From contig NZ_VCNP01000056.1 in assembly GCF_006782915.1 (NCBI RefSeq), forward strand, positions 930,001 through 994,000: 64,000 bases of DNA. Reading direction: 5' to 3'. This stretch comes from Streptomyces calvus. Lineage in GTDB: Bacteria; Actinomycetota; Actinomycetes; Streptomycetales; Streptomycetaceae. A program made the position numbers and the translations under genes. Positions 25,348 through 33,208 of the stretch are shown here, in pieces. Position 1 is the stretch's first letter, and each line of letters opens with the position of its first letter. The notes under the pieces are model-generated. The model saw nothing but the letters and a program-made list of their open reading frames with translations. It did not search any database and was not told the DNA's origin.

Positions 25348-26379
25348 TCAGCCCACCTTGCGGCCCCGCAGCGGTTCCGTGTCCGCGCCCGCGCCCTCCC
25401 GCAGGCCCAGCAGGAACTCCTCCATCACCTGCGTCGCGTCGCGCACCGGCCGCCAGCCGAGTTCCACGCGCGCCCGCGTGCAGTCCATCAGCGGCAGCCT
25501 CAGCACGGCGTCGAACAGGTGCGGCGAGGCGGGCAGCAGCCGCAGCCCCCACGCCGCGGCGACCGCGGAGCGGGCCGCCGTGCGCGGCACCCGCACCCGG
25601 CGCGTCCCCAGCAGCTCCCCGAGCCACTCGGCGTCGAGCGGCGGCTCGGCCGCGAGATTGAACGCACCGCGGGCCTCGGCGGACAGCACGGCCAGCCGGT
25701 AGGCGTGGGCGGCGTCGTCGGTGTGCAGCGCCTGCACCCGCAGTCCCGGAATGTCGGGGACGAAGGGCAGCAGATCGGGCCGCGCCAGCGGACCCGGCAG
25801 CAGACGGCCCCCGAAGATCCGGCGCTGCTCGCTCGCAGACTCCCGCTTGAACAGGAACGCGGGCCGCATCCGCACCACCCGGACCGCCGGACGGTCCCGT
25901 TCGAAGGTGTCCAGGACCCGCTCCAGATAGGCCTTCTCCCGGCAGTACGCGGCGTCCGGCCAGCCGTGCGTCGGCCACGACTCGGTCACCGCCCGGTCTT
26001 TCGGGCCCGGCGAGTACGCCCCGACCGACGAGGCGTGCACCAGCACCGGCACCTCGGCCGCGGCCACCGCGTCGAACACCCGCAGGCTGCCGAGCACATT
26101 GGTCCGCCAGGTGCTCGCCGGGTCGTGCGTCGGCTGGAACGCCCAGGCCAGATGGATCACCGCGTCCGCACCGGCGAACTCCTCCGCCAGGTCGAACCGG
26201 CCCGAGGCCACGTCGACCGCCGCCCACTCGGTCTTCGGCGGCGACCACCGAGGGACCCGCCGGGCCAGACCCCGCACGGACCCGACCTCCGGATCCTCCG
26301 AGAGGACCCGCACCACGCTCGTCCCGGCATTGCCCGTCGCGCCCGTGACGACGATCCTCCTGCCCGCTGTGCTGCTCAC
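25348..26379 (-). CDS. NAD-dependent epimerase/dehydratase (extended SDR)
   Basis: A 343-residue extended short-chain dehydrogenase. The NAD-binding motif VVTGATGNAGTSVV begins near residue 10, ADAVIHLAWAF near residue 70 is the family's fourth-strand segment, and a catalytic Ser-Tyr-Lys triad is read as HASSVGAYS, AAYCREK. The C-terminal half should bind a sugar nucleotide or related substrate, but no partner gene identifies it. The start is GTG at 26379 with AGGAG upstream. It lies alone between intergenic stretches. Confidence 0.82.
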   Translation of the reverse strand: MSSTAGRRIVVTGATGNAGTSVVRVLSEDPEVGSVRGLARRVPRWSPPKTEWAAVDVASGRFDLAEEFAGADAVIHLAWAFQPTHDPASTWRTNVLGSLRVFDAVAAAEVPVLVHASSVGAYSPGPKDRAVTESWPTHGWPDAAYCREKAYLERVLDTFERDRPAVRVVRMRPAFLFKRESASEQRRIFGGRLLPGPLARPDLLPFVPDIPGLRVQALHTDDAAHAYRLAVLSAEARGAFNLAAEPPLDAEWLGELLGTRRVRVPRTAARSAVAAAWGLRLLPASPHLFDAVLRLPLMDCTRARVELGWRPVRDATQVMEEFLLGLREGAGADTEPLRGRKVG

Positions 26380-26761
26380 CGTCCGCTCCTCTCGGCCGTA
26401 CGCTCCACGGAGCGGACCGGGTACCCCCGGTTCCGGCGGCCGACCCCGGCGGCGCCGCGCGCGAGCGGCAGGGACGAGCGGGCAGGGACGAGCGGGCAGG
26501 GAAAAGCCCCGACCGCGACGGGGGAATCACGGCCGGGGCGGCCAGAGGGCGGGCACGGACGGCGGTCGCCTCTCGGCGGAAGGCTCCACAGGGCTTCAGC
26601 CGAACGATCGTCCCTGTGGGCGGATGGTGAGGCCCGGGGACACTGTTCCGTCCGTACCCACACCCTCTTCAACGGACGAGCGTCCTCATCTGTTCCGCCG
26701 TCGCCGCGCCGCGCGGGTGAGGTGCGTCACCGGAGGAACGGCCGGAGCGCGGGCCCGGCCG
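26380..26761. other. Intergenic region with a short tandem repeat
   Basis: About 380 bp without a convincing gene. Near 26470-26505 the unit GACGAGCGGGCAGG occurs twice in tandem, with a partial copy before it. It is followed by GC-rich inverted sequence near 26506-26545 (CCCCGACC...GGCCGGGG) that could be a terminator for the upstream ArAE gene. Confidence 0.45.
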
Positions 26762-27976
26762 TCAGCGTCCCCGCGCACCCGGGTCGAGGTCGGCCCACAG
26801 GTTCTCCGCCTGCAGCAGCAGCGTGCCGAGGACCGCCGCCCGCGCGGCCCCCTGCCCCGCCTGCTCCCGCAGCCCCTCCTGGAGCTCCGTGTGCAGTTCC
26901 CGCATGACCTCCTCCGTCCGCCCGTCCAGCAGGCGGTCCGGCCGCGCACCGCCGTCCAGCAGCCGGTCGGCCTCGCCGTGGCAGGCGTCGCCGATCAGCT
27001 CCAGCAGCTCCGCGTAGCGGCGCAGCACCGACGCGTCCGGCGCGGCCGGCGTGCGCTCCTCGTCGGCGGCCACCGCCAGCGTCCGGGTCAGCGCGGTGAC
27101 GTGCCCCGTCACCTGCCCGAACCGGTCGTCCTCCGCCTCCGGCGGGACCGCCGCGGTCGGCGCCCGGTGCAGGGCGCGCAGGGCACCGGACGTCAGGCGC
27201 AGGCTCTCCCGGCTCCAGCCGCGGGCCGACCGCAGCGCGTCCACCCGGTCCCGCAGCCGCGCCGACGCGTCCAGCCAGCGGGCGGAGGTCTGCGCGTCCC
27301 ACTCGCCCTCCCGCAGGTCCCGCGCGACGGCGTGCAGCACGTCACCGGCCTCCCGGGCCAGCGCCGCCAGGTTCTCCCGTACGTCCCGCAGGTGGATCGG
27401 CGGCAGGACGAGCGCGTTCACCGCGACGCCGATGACCGCGCCGAGCGCCGCCTGTCCCAGCCGGTGGCCCACGGCGACGGCGCTCACCGTGCCCGAGGCG
27501 ATGGTGAACACCGCCGTGGTGGCCGCGTAGATGCCCTGGTCACCGAAGCGCGGCCAGTTCGACAGCAGCATCAGCACCGGCACCGACAGCGCGAGCGCAC
27601 CCGTCGTGTCGCCGGTGACCGCCTGCGCCCCCGACGCCACCAGCGCCCCGGCACAGATGGCGGTGAACTGCCGCGCGCCCTGCACCAGCGAGCTGTAGAC
27701 GGTCGCCTGCACCAGGACCAGCGCCACCCAGGGCGCCATCAGGGCCATCGGGTCGTCGAGCCAGATCCGCGCCACCACCCACGCCAGCAGCGCCGCCGCG
27801 GCCGCCTTCAGCGACTGCACCAGCAGATCCCGCTCCCGCCCGGGCCCCCGCCACGCCGCCCGCGCCGCCCGGCCGCAGGACCGCACGTCCCGCCGTACCG
27901 CTTCCGCCACCCGGGCCGCCCGGCCCACCCGTTCCGCGGCACGCTCCTGCCGCGCCTCCTCGGTCATACGCGCCAT
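26762..27976 (-). CDS. FUSC/aromatic acid exporter family membrane protein, second copy
   Basis: About 404 residues. A short basic N-terminus is followed by five to six helices between about residues 50 and 190 (VQSLKAAAAALLAWVVARIW, VALVLVQATVYSSLVQGAR, ALGAVIGVAVNALVLPPI) and a long cytoplasmic helical region, the same plan as the protein at 21548-22783. Similarity by eye is best in the VLVQ-T-YS and VIG-GVN-L segments, so they are diverged paralogues. The start is uncertain: ATGs at 27976 and 27967 are in frame, with no strong ribosome site. It lies 46 bp after the HAD gene on the same strand and is probably co-transcribed with it. Confidence 0.78.
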   Translation of the reverse strand: MARMTEEARQERAAERVGRAARVAEAVRRDVRSCGRAARAAWRGPGRERDLLVQSLKAAAAALLAWVVARIWLDDPMALMAPWVALVLVQATVYSSLVQGARQFTAICAGALVASGAQAVTGDTTGALALSVPVLMLLSNWPRFGDQGIYAATTAVFTIASGTVSAVAVGHRLGQAALGAVIGVAVNALVLPPIHLRDVRENLAALAREAGDVLHAVARDLREGEWDAQTSARWLDASARLRDRVDALRSARGWSRESLRLTSGALRALHRAPTAAVPPEAEDDRFGQVTGHVTALTRTLAVAADEERTPAAPDASVLRRYAELLELIGDACHGEADRLLDGGARPDRLLDGRTEEVMRELHTELQEGLREQAGQGAARAAVLGTLLLQAENLWADLDPGARGR

Positions 27977-28022
27977 GACCTGCGGGTTTCCCGGTCGCAC
28001 CGGGTCCCATGCCGGTGGAAGC

Positions 28023-28679
28023 TCATGCCAGAGGGCTCCGCGGCAGCGCCGCCAGGAGGGCCGCCGGGTCGTCGTAGACCGCGTCCGCTCCTGCCTCCTC
28101 CAGATCGCGGCGCGGAATGCCGCCGCACAGCACCCCCACACACCGCACGCCGGCCCGGCTGCCCGCCCGCATGTCCCACACCGTGTCACCGACGAACACC
28201 GCCCGCTCCGCGGGCACCCCGGCCAGCTCCAGCGCGTGCTCGACGGGCTCCGCAGCGGGCTTGCCCTGATCGACGTCGTCGGCGCTCGCCGTCGCGTCGA
28301 TCGCCTCGTCCGCGTCGATCGCGCGGCGCAGCGCCTCCAGCTCCGCGCCCCCGGCCGAGGTGGCCAGCACCACCGTCCAGCCGTCCCGGTGCAGCCGCTT
28401 CAGCAGCCGCCCGGCGTCCGGCAGCGCGGGCAGCCGGTCGAAGTACTGCCCGTACAGCGCCTTGTGCGCGGCGCTCAGCTCCGCGTCGCGCCCGGTGTCC
28501 CGGTCGTCACCCAGCAGATGGGCGACCAGATCGGTGGAGGGCAGGCCCACGGCCCGGTGCACGGCGTGCATCGGCACCAGGTGGCCCGCCTGCCGGAGCG
28601 CCTCCCACCAGGCCGTCACATGCAGGTGATTGGTGTCGACCAGAGTGCCGTCGACGTCGAACACGGCCGCCCGTTCCAC
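28023..28679 (-). CDS. HAD-family hydrolase (beta-phosphoglucomutase-like)
   Basis: A 218-residue haloacid-dehalogenase-type phosphatase. Motif I is FDVDGTLVDTNHLH at residue 7, with catalytic Asp8 and Asp10. Motif II is VVLATSAGG, and motif III-IV is the lysine in DQGKPAAEP and the VFVGDTVWDM acidic pair. The cap domain of about residues 20-85 is of the helical type seen in phosphoglycolate and phosphoglucomutase-like enzymes. The substrate is unknown. The start is GTG at 28679 with AGGAAGG upstream. Confidence 0.87.
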   Translation of the reverse strand: MERAAVFDVDGTLVDTNHLHVTAWWEALRQAGHLVPMHAVHRAVGLPSTDLVAHLLGDDRDTGRDAELSAAHKALYGQYFDRLPALPDAGRLLKRLHRDGWTVVLATSAGGAELEALRRAIDADEAIDATASADDVDQGKPAAEPVEHALELAGVPAERAVFVGDTVWDMRAGSRAGVRCVGVLCGGIPRRDLEEAGADAVYDDPAALLAALPRSPLA

Positions 28680-28721
28680 AGGTGGTCCCTTCCTCTCCTC
28701 GCGGACGGTCCGGGTACCACG

Positions 28722-29762
28722 TCAGGCGCCCGTCACTCCGGAGGGCACCTTCCGCTCGCGCGTCCACGCCAGGACCTGCTCCAGCGACCAGGTGGTCACC
28801 ACCCGCCCGGGCGGCACGCCGCACTCCTGCGCGCGGGCGCAGCCGAGGATCTGCCAGTCCAGCTGGCCCGGCGCGTGCGCGTCGGTGTCGACGGAGAACA
28901 GCACGCCCGCGTCCACCGCGCGGCGCAGCAGGCGGCGCGGCGGGTCGAGCCGCTCGGGCCGGCTGTTGATCTCCAGCGCGGTGCCGGTCTCGGCGCACGC
29001 CGCGAAGACCTCGTCCGCGTCGAACGACGACTCCGGCCGCCCGCGCCCGGTCAGCAGCCGCCCGGTGCAGTGCCCGAGCACGTCGGAGTGCGGGTCGCGC
29101 ACCGCGGCCACCATGCGCCGGGTCATGGACCTGGCGTCCATCCGCAGCTTCGAGTGCACGGACACCACCACGACGTCGAGCCGTGCGAGGAGTTCCGGGT
29201 CCTGGTCCAGGGATCCGTCCTCGAGGATGTCGCACTCGATGCCGGTGAGCAGCCGGAACGGCGCCCAGGTCTCGTTGAGCTCCGCCACCACGTCCAGTTG
29301 CGCGCGCAGCCGGTCGGCGGACAGCCCGCGCGCCACCGTCAGCCGGGGCGAGTGGTCGGTGAGGGCGGCCCACTCGTGGCCGAGCCGCGCCGCGGTGCGG
29401 CCCATCTCCTCGATCGGGCTGCCCCCGTCGGACCAGTCGGAGTGCAGATGGCAGTCCCCGCGCAGCAGCGCCCGCAGCTCCCGCCCGTCCCGGTCGGCGG
29501 GCGCCGCGCCGGCCTCGTCCTCCAGCCGCCGCAGATAGCCGGGCACCTCCCCGGCCAGCGCCTCCACCACCACCTGGGCGGTCTTCGGCCCGACGCCCCG
29601 CAGCGCCTCCAGCGTCCCGGCCTCCACCCGCGCGCGCACCTGCTCCTCGCCCAGCTCCGACAGCGCCCGGGCCGCCGTGCGGAAGGCACGGACGCGGTAC
29701 GTCGGTGCCAGTGAGCGCTCCAGCAGAAAGGCGATCCGGTCCAGCGCCTCGACGGGGTCCAT
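28722..29762 (-). CDS. PHP-domain hydrolase with helix-hairpin-helix (PolX C-terminal-like)
   Basis: A 346-residue protein that resembles the C-terminal region of family X DNA polymerases but lacks the polymerase. Residues about 1-75 contain a helix-hairpin-helix (LEALRGVGPKTAQVVVEAL), and residues about 100-340 are a PHP metal-dependent phosphoesterase with HLHSDWSDGGSP, LTDHSP, VHSKLRMD and NSRPERLDP, whose histidines and aspartates make up the trinuclear site. In PolX this domain has exonuclease or repair phosphatase activity. AGGAGG precedes the ATG at 29762. It is close to and divergent from an SDR gene. Confidence 0.85.
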   Translation of the reverse strand: MDPVEALDRIAFLLERSLAPTYRVRAFRTAARALSELGEEQVRARVEAGTLEALRGVGPKTAQVVVEALAGEVPGYLRRLEDEAGAAPADRDGRELRALLRGDCHLHSDWSDGGSPIEEMGRTAARLGHEWAALTDHSPRLTVARGLSADRLRAQLDVVAELNETWAPFRLLTGIECDILEDGSLDQDPELLARLDVVVVSVHSKLRMDARSMTRRMVAAVRDPHSDVLGHCTGRLLTGRGRPESSFDADEVFAACAETGTALEINSRPERLDPPRRLLRRAVDAGVLFSVDTDAHAPGQLDWQILGCARAQECGVPPGRVVTTWSLEQVLAWTRERKVPSGVTGA

Positions 29763-29919
29763 CGCCACCTCCTCGCTCCAGAGTTGCCCAGGGCGCGTTC
29801 GGCCGCACGGCGGAAGCGGGGGTTGGCCCGGTGCGCACCGGGGTACTGCGATGCGTCGTTCCGTTCCCGTCCGGTACTCCGGCACTCCGGCGTTCCGGCG
29901 TACGACCCAGGAGGTCCGC

Positions 29920-30729
29920 ATGTCCGTTCCCACCGCACCGGGCGGCAAGGCCGCCGTGGTCACCGGCGCCGACTCCGGCATCGGCCGGGCCACCGCCGTA
30001 CGTCTGGCCGCCGCGGGCATGGACGTCGGCATCACCTGGCACAGCGACCGGGAGGGCGCCGAGGAGACGGCGGCGGAGGTGCGGGCGCACGGCAGGCGGG
30101 CCGAGGTGGCCCCGATGGACCTCACCCGGCTGCCCGCGGCCGCGGACACGATCGACGAGCTGTGCGACCGGCTCGGCCGCCTCGACGTGCTCGTCAACAA
30201 CGCCGGCACGGGCACCATGACGCCGTTCCTCGACCTGGACCTGCCCACGGTGCGCGAGGTCCTGGACGTCGACCTGGTCGGGCCGTTCCTGTGCGGGCAG
30301 AAGGCGGCCCGGCACATGATCCGCCAGGGCGAGGGCGGCCGCATCGTGAACGTGACGTCCGTGCACGAGCACCAGCCACGGGTGGGCGCAGCGCCGTACT
30401 GCGCCGCCAAGGGCGGTCTCGGGCTGCTCACCCAGGTGATGGCGCTGGAACTCGCCGAGCACGGCATCACCGTCAACGCGGTCGCCCCGGGTGAGATCGC
30501 CACCCCCATGACCGGCCAGGAGGACACCGATCCGCACACCGAGCGCCGCCCCGGTGTGCCGCTGGGGCGGCCCGGCGACGCCCGCGAGGTCGCGGCGGTG
30601 ATCGCCTTCCTCGCCGGGCCGGACGCCTCGTACGTCACCGGCGCCTCCTGGAGCGTGGACGGCGGAATGCTCCGCATGGGTCCGCAGGCCGGCTCCCACC
30701 TGACGAGCGACGACTGGCGCCGGCCCTGA
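29920..30729 (+). CDS. Short-chain dehydrogenase/reductase (classical SDR)
   Basis: A 269-residue classical SDR. The cofactor motif TGADSGIG at residue 16, NNAG near residue 90, the catalytic tyrosine and lysine in YCAAK near residue 158, and the C-terminal ITVNAVAPGEI are all present. It is closest in appearance to 3-oxoacyl-ACP reductase-like or glucose dehydrogenase-like SDRs; substrate unknown. GGAGG precedes the ATG. The gap of 157 bp from the divergent PHP gene probably holds both promoters. Confidence 0.86.
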   Translation: MSVPTAPGGKAAVVTGADSGIGRATAVRLAAAGMDVGITWHSDREGAEETAAEVRAHGRRAEVAPMDLTRLPAAADTIDELCDRLGRLDVLVNNAGTGTMTPFLDLDLPTVREVLDVDLVGPFLCGQKAARHMIRQGEGGRIVNVTSVHEHQPRVGAAPYCAAKGGLGLLTQVMALELAEHGITVNAVAPGEIATPMTGQEDTDPHTERRPGVPLGRPGDAREVAAVIAFLAGPDASYVTGASWSVDGGMLRMGPQAGSHLTSDDWRRP

Positions 30730-30805
30730 GCCCGAGCGCTCCCGTCACGCACCCGAGGACGCCCTCTTTGCCGCGTTCGAGCGGTTTGCGGCCTACCCTC
30801 GATGC

Positions 30806-31084
30806 ATGACCGAAAGCGCGAGCCCGTACATGTCGCACCCGCGGATCATGGTGCTCGGGGTCCAGCCCGGCACTCCGCCGTTCCGCATCGTGGAGATCGA
30901 CGGCGAGGTGGTCGGCGAGGCCAGGACCGTCACCGACGTCCTGCACGCCGCCGCCGCGTTCGGGATCACGGTCCACGACCTGGACGACCCGGACGTGATC
31001 CGCTGGGTGGGCGGCGACAAGTTCACCTGGACCGTACGCCGCGGCCCACGCCCTCCTCGTGAGCGCAGCGGGCGGCGCACCTAG
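30806..31084 (+). CDS. Conserved small hypothetical protein
   Basis: A 92-residue soluble protein, MTESASPYMSHPRIMVLGVQ at the start, with a basic C-terminal tail (RRGPRPPRERSGRR). The centre (FRIVEIDGEVVGEARTV, then TVHDLDDPDVIRWVGGD) looks like an alpha/beta fold. No characterised family was recognised. No Shine-Dalgarno is seen and a TACCCT box lies about 10 bp before the ATG, so a leaderless message is possible. An in-frame ATG nine codons in is an alternative start. Confidence 0.65.
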   Translation: MTESASPYMSHPRIMVLGVQPGTPPFRIVEIDGEVVGEARTVTDVLHAAAAFGITVHDLDDPDVIRWVGGDKFTWTVRRGPRPPRERSGRRT

Positions 31085-31120
31085 CGTCGGTACGGCGCCG
31101 GAGCGGGTGGCCGGAGGCGG

Positions 31121-31597
31121 TCAGGTCTTCGGCCTGCGCGCGTGCACGGTGCGGCCCAGGCGCCGGCCCACGAGCAGGTAACCGGCCAGTGCCCCGCCGG
31201 TGTTGAGGATGACGTCGTCGATGTCGAAGGCGCGTCCGGTCACCAGCAGGCCCTGCGCCACCTCCACCAGCAGCATCACGACGGCCGTGAGCACCAGCAC
31301 CCGCAGGAACCCGCGGGTGCGCGGCGCGACGACCGGCGCGAGGACGCCGAAGGGCACGCCGAGCAGGATGTTCCCGCCGATCTGGCGCACGGCGTCGCGC
31401 AGCGCGGGCTGGTCCAGGTACGCCTGCAGGGAGCGGCCGGGCCGCAGATTGGTGTGGGTCAGCGCCTCCGAGGCGGGTGAGGGCTGCAGCGTGAGCCGGG
31501 CCAGGACCACCGCGAAGACCACCATCACGGCGAAGGCGCACACCATCGCCAGCAGCCGCAGGGGCAGGGGGAGGGGGCGTGGGGCGGCGCGGGCCAT
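31121..31597 (-). CDS. VanZ-like membrane protein
   Basis: A 158-residue membrane protein of the VanZ family. Four hydrophobic helices are visible (LRLLAMVCAFAVMVVFAVVL, GGNILLGVPFGVLAPVV, VLVLTAVVMLLVEVAQGLL, VILNTGGALAGYLLVG), with the conserved signatures NILLGVPFG, EVAQ and FDIDDVILNTGG. VanZ proteins give low teicoplanin resistance in enterococci, but most actinobacterial members have no known role. GGAGG-like sequence precedes the ATG. No vanHAX genes are nearby. Confidence 0.88.
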   Translation of the reverse strand: MARAAPRPLPLPLRLLAMVCAFAVMVVFAVVLARLTLQPSPASEALTHTNLRPGRSLQAYLDQPALRDAVRQIGGNILLGVPFGVLAPVVAPRTRGFLRVLVLTAVVMLLVEVAQGLLVTGRAFDIDDVILNTGGALAGYLLVGRRLGRTVHARRPKT

Positions 31598-31681
31598 GTG
31601 ATCCTCCGTTCGTCAACTTCTGCGTGTGCACGGCCGGTTACCCCCGCATCGGGTCCTCACTCCGGCCCGCCGCCGTACCGG

Positions 31682-32344
31682 TCAGTCGCCGTAGGTGACC
31701 CGCACCCGCTCGAACCCCAGGGAGCGCAGCAGGCCTTCGAGCATCTCCGTGGTGTTGCTCTCCGCCCGCGCGGTGAGGCCGCTCTCCTTCGCCGCGTCAC
31801 CGATGTGGCGCACCGCGAGCTGCTGCACGGCCTGTTCGCTGTTGGGGTTGTCGGAGAAGAGGTCACCGAGCCGGTCGAGCAGCCCGCGCTGCTTGGAGAC
31901 GGCGTAGGAGCGCCCGGGGTCCAGGGCGGGCGTGCCGAGACGGGCGTGGGGCAGCCGCAGCGTGGCGGACGTGCGGTCCTCGTCCACGCGCACGTCGTCC
32001 CCGTCCAGCGAGCCGAGGTCCACGTAGGCGTCGACGGTGCCCGCGCCCACGTACAGCGTGCGGCTGCCGCGGACCGCGTCCGGCAGGAACTTCGTGTCCT
32101 TCTCCAGGTCCACCACCACCTGGAAACTGCCCGAGGCGGCCTCGTAGCGGCTGATGTCCCGGACGGACTCCAGGAGCGCGGGCCCGGAACGGTCCCGGGT
32201 CTCGGTGCCGAACACGTCCTTCAGGCCCGGCAGCACGCTCAGCCGGATCCCGGCGAACAGCACGGCGAACAGCAGCACCACCGCGCCGAGCACCTTCGCC
32301 CAGCCCGGCAGCCGTGCGGGCAGTCGCTTCACGGGAGCGGTCAT
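31682..32344 (-). CDS. DUF4230 membrane-anchored protein
   Basis: A 220-residue protein with one N-terminal transmembrane helix (WAKVLGAVVLLFAVLFAGIR, residues about 15-35) and a soluble domain (from about 60) matching DUF4230, a family found in many actinobacteria with no known activity. Features include the LLESVRDISRYEAASG and VVVDLEKDTKFLPD segments. AGGAGG lies upstream of the ATG at 32344. It is probably exported with its C-terminus outside the membrane. Confidence 0.82.
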   Translation of the reverse strand: MTAPVKRLPARLPGWAKVLGAVVLLFAVLFAGIRLSVLPGLKDVFGTETRDRSGPALLESVRDISRYEAASGSFQVVVDLEKDTKFLPDAVRGSRTLYVGAGTVDAYVDLGSLDGDDVRVDEDRTSATLRLPHARLGTPALDPGRSYAVSKQRGLLDRLGDLFSDNPNSEQAVQQLAVRHIGDAAKESGLTARAESNTTEMLEGLLRSLGFERVRVTYGD

Positions 32345-32475
32345 GGTGACGGCCCTCCTTCCTCGGGAGCGGATGCCCGCCGAATCCGGGAACAGGCAGG
32401 GGAGTCGAGGAACGGACGGCCGCATCGGAAGCACGCGGGGGCGCACGGAGGGTGCTCCGGCGTGCGGGAGTGCCG

Positions 32476-32850
32476 TCACTCCGGAGCGGGGCCGGGCTGC
32501 TCCAGGGCCGCGTCGAGCGTCGGCCACGGGGGCAGCCGCCGGGACAGGCCGGTGATGCGCAGCATGCGCAGGGTCAGCGGATGGGCACAGACGAGGAGCA
32601 GCCGGCCGGGGCCCTCCGTGACGCGGTGCCGGGCGCGGTAGAGCAGGCGCAGACCGGACAGGTCGAAGAACTCGACACGGGTCAGGTCGATCACCACCCG
32701 GGCGTCCGTCCCGGCGGTCGCCGCGTCCAGGTGCGGGGCGATCTCCGCGGCCGCGGCGATGTCGATCTCACCGCGGAACTCCAGCACCGTGTGCCCCCGG
32801 TCCTGGCGGACGCGCAGATGCCGGGTCAGCGGTGCAGGTCCGTACCGCAC
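32476..32850 (-). CDS. STAS-domain anti-sigma factor antagonist
   Basis: About 124 residues forming a STAS domain of the SpoIIAA/RsbV type. The phosphorylatable serine lies in FFDLSGLRLLYRAR (conserved D-x-S-G). Such proteins bind anti-sigma kinases and free sigma factors in response to stress. The GTG at 32850, with GGAGG 11-15 nt before it, gives a family-typical length; a further GTG at 32916 would add 22 residues of uncertain value. An anti-sigma-type ATPase occurs in the window only as the last domain of the protein at 62723-64000. Confidence 0.82.
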   Translation of the reverse strand: MRYGPAPLTRHLRVRQDRGHTVLEFRGEIDIAAAAEIAPHLDAATAGTDARVVIDLTRVEFFDLSGLRLLYRARHRVTEGPGRLLLVCAHPLTLRMLRITGLSRRLPPWPTLDAALEQPGPAPE

Positions 32851-33208
32851 GACGCCATCGCCTCCAGCTCGCTCCGTGCTACGGGTGGGGAAAGCGCTCA
32901 ACACCCTTTCCCGCACCGCAAGTTACCTTCGGTCGAGTGCATTTGAGCATGTTCGTTTGTCATATGTCTTCGAATTGCGACCGAGTTCTTTCGGATCGCT
33001 CCGGGCGGCCGGAACGGCCCTCTTCGGAGCGTGACGGAATCCTCACGTCGGGCAGCGGTCGAACTTGATCCTCGAGGCCGCCGACCGGTTAAGCTCCTTG
33101 CAAGCGCCGTGAGTTGACCCGTATCGCGACGGGTCACTCCACGGTGCGTACTCATGAGGGCGGTCCCTTGCACACCCCCCCTTTCGACCGTGTCTTCGAA
33201 GGATGCTG
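32851..33208. other. Intergenic region upstream of the conservon
   Basis: About 358 bp without a gene. It contains an unusually A/T-rich stretch near 32935-32995, followed by GC-rich sequence and an A/G-rich run before the cvnA ribosome site (GAAGGA). It should hold the conservon promoter; no firm -35/-10 pair is called. Confidence 0.45.

Noticed and set aside
26376..26672. A 98-residue frame on the minus strand upstream of the SDR gene
   Set aside because: Arginine/proline-rich composition without domain, and it covers repeat and promoter sequence; no ribosome site.
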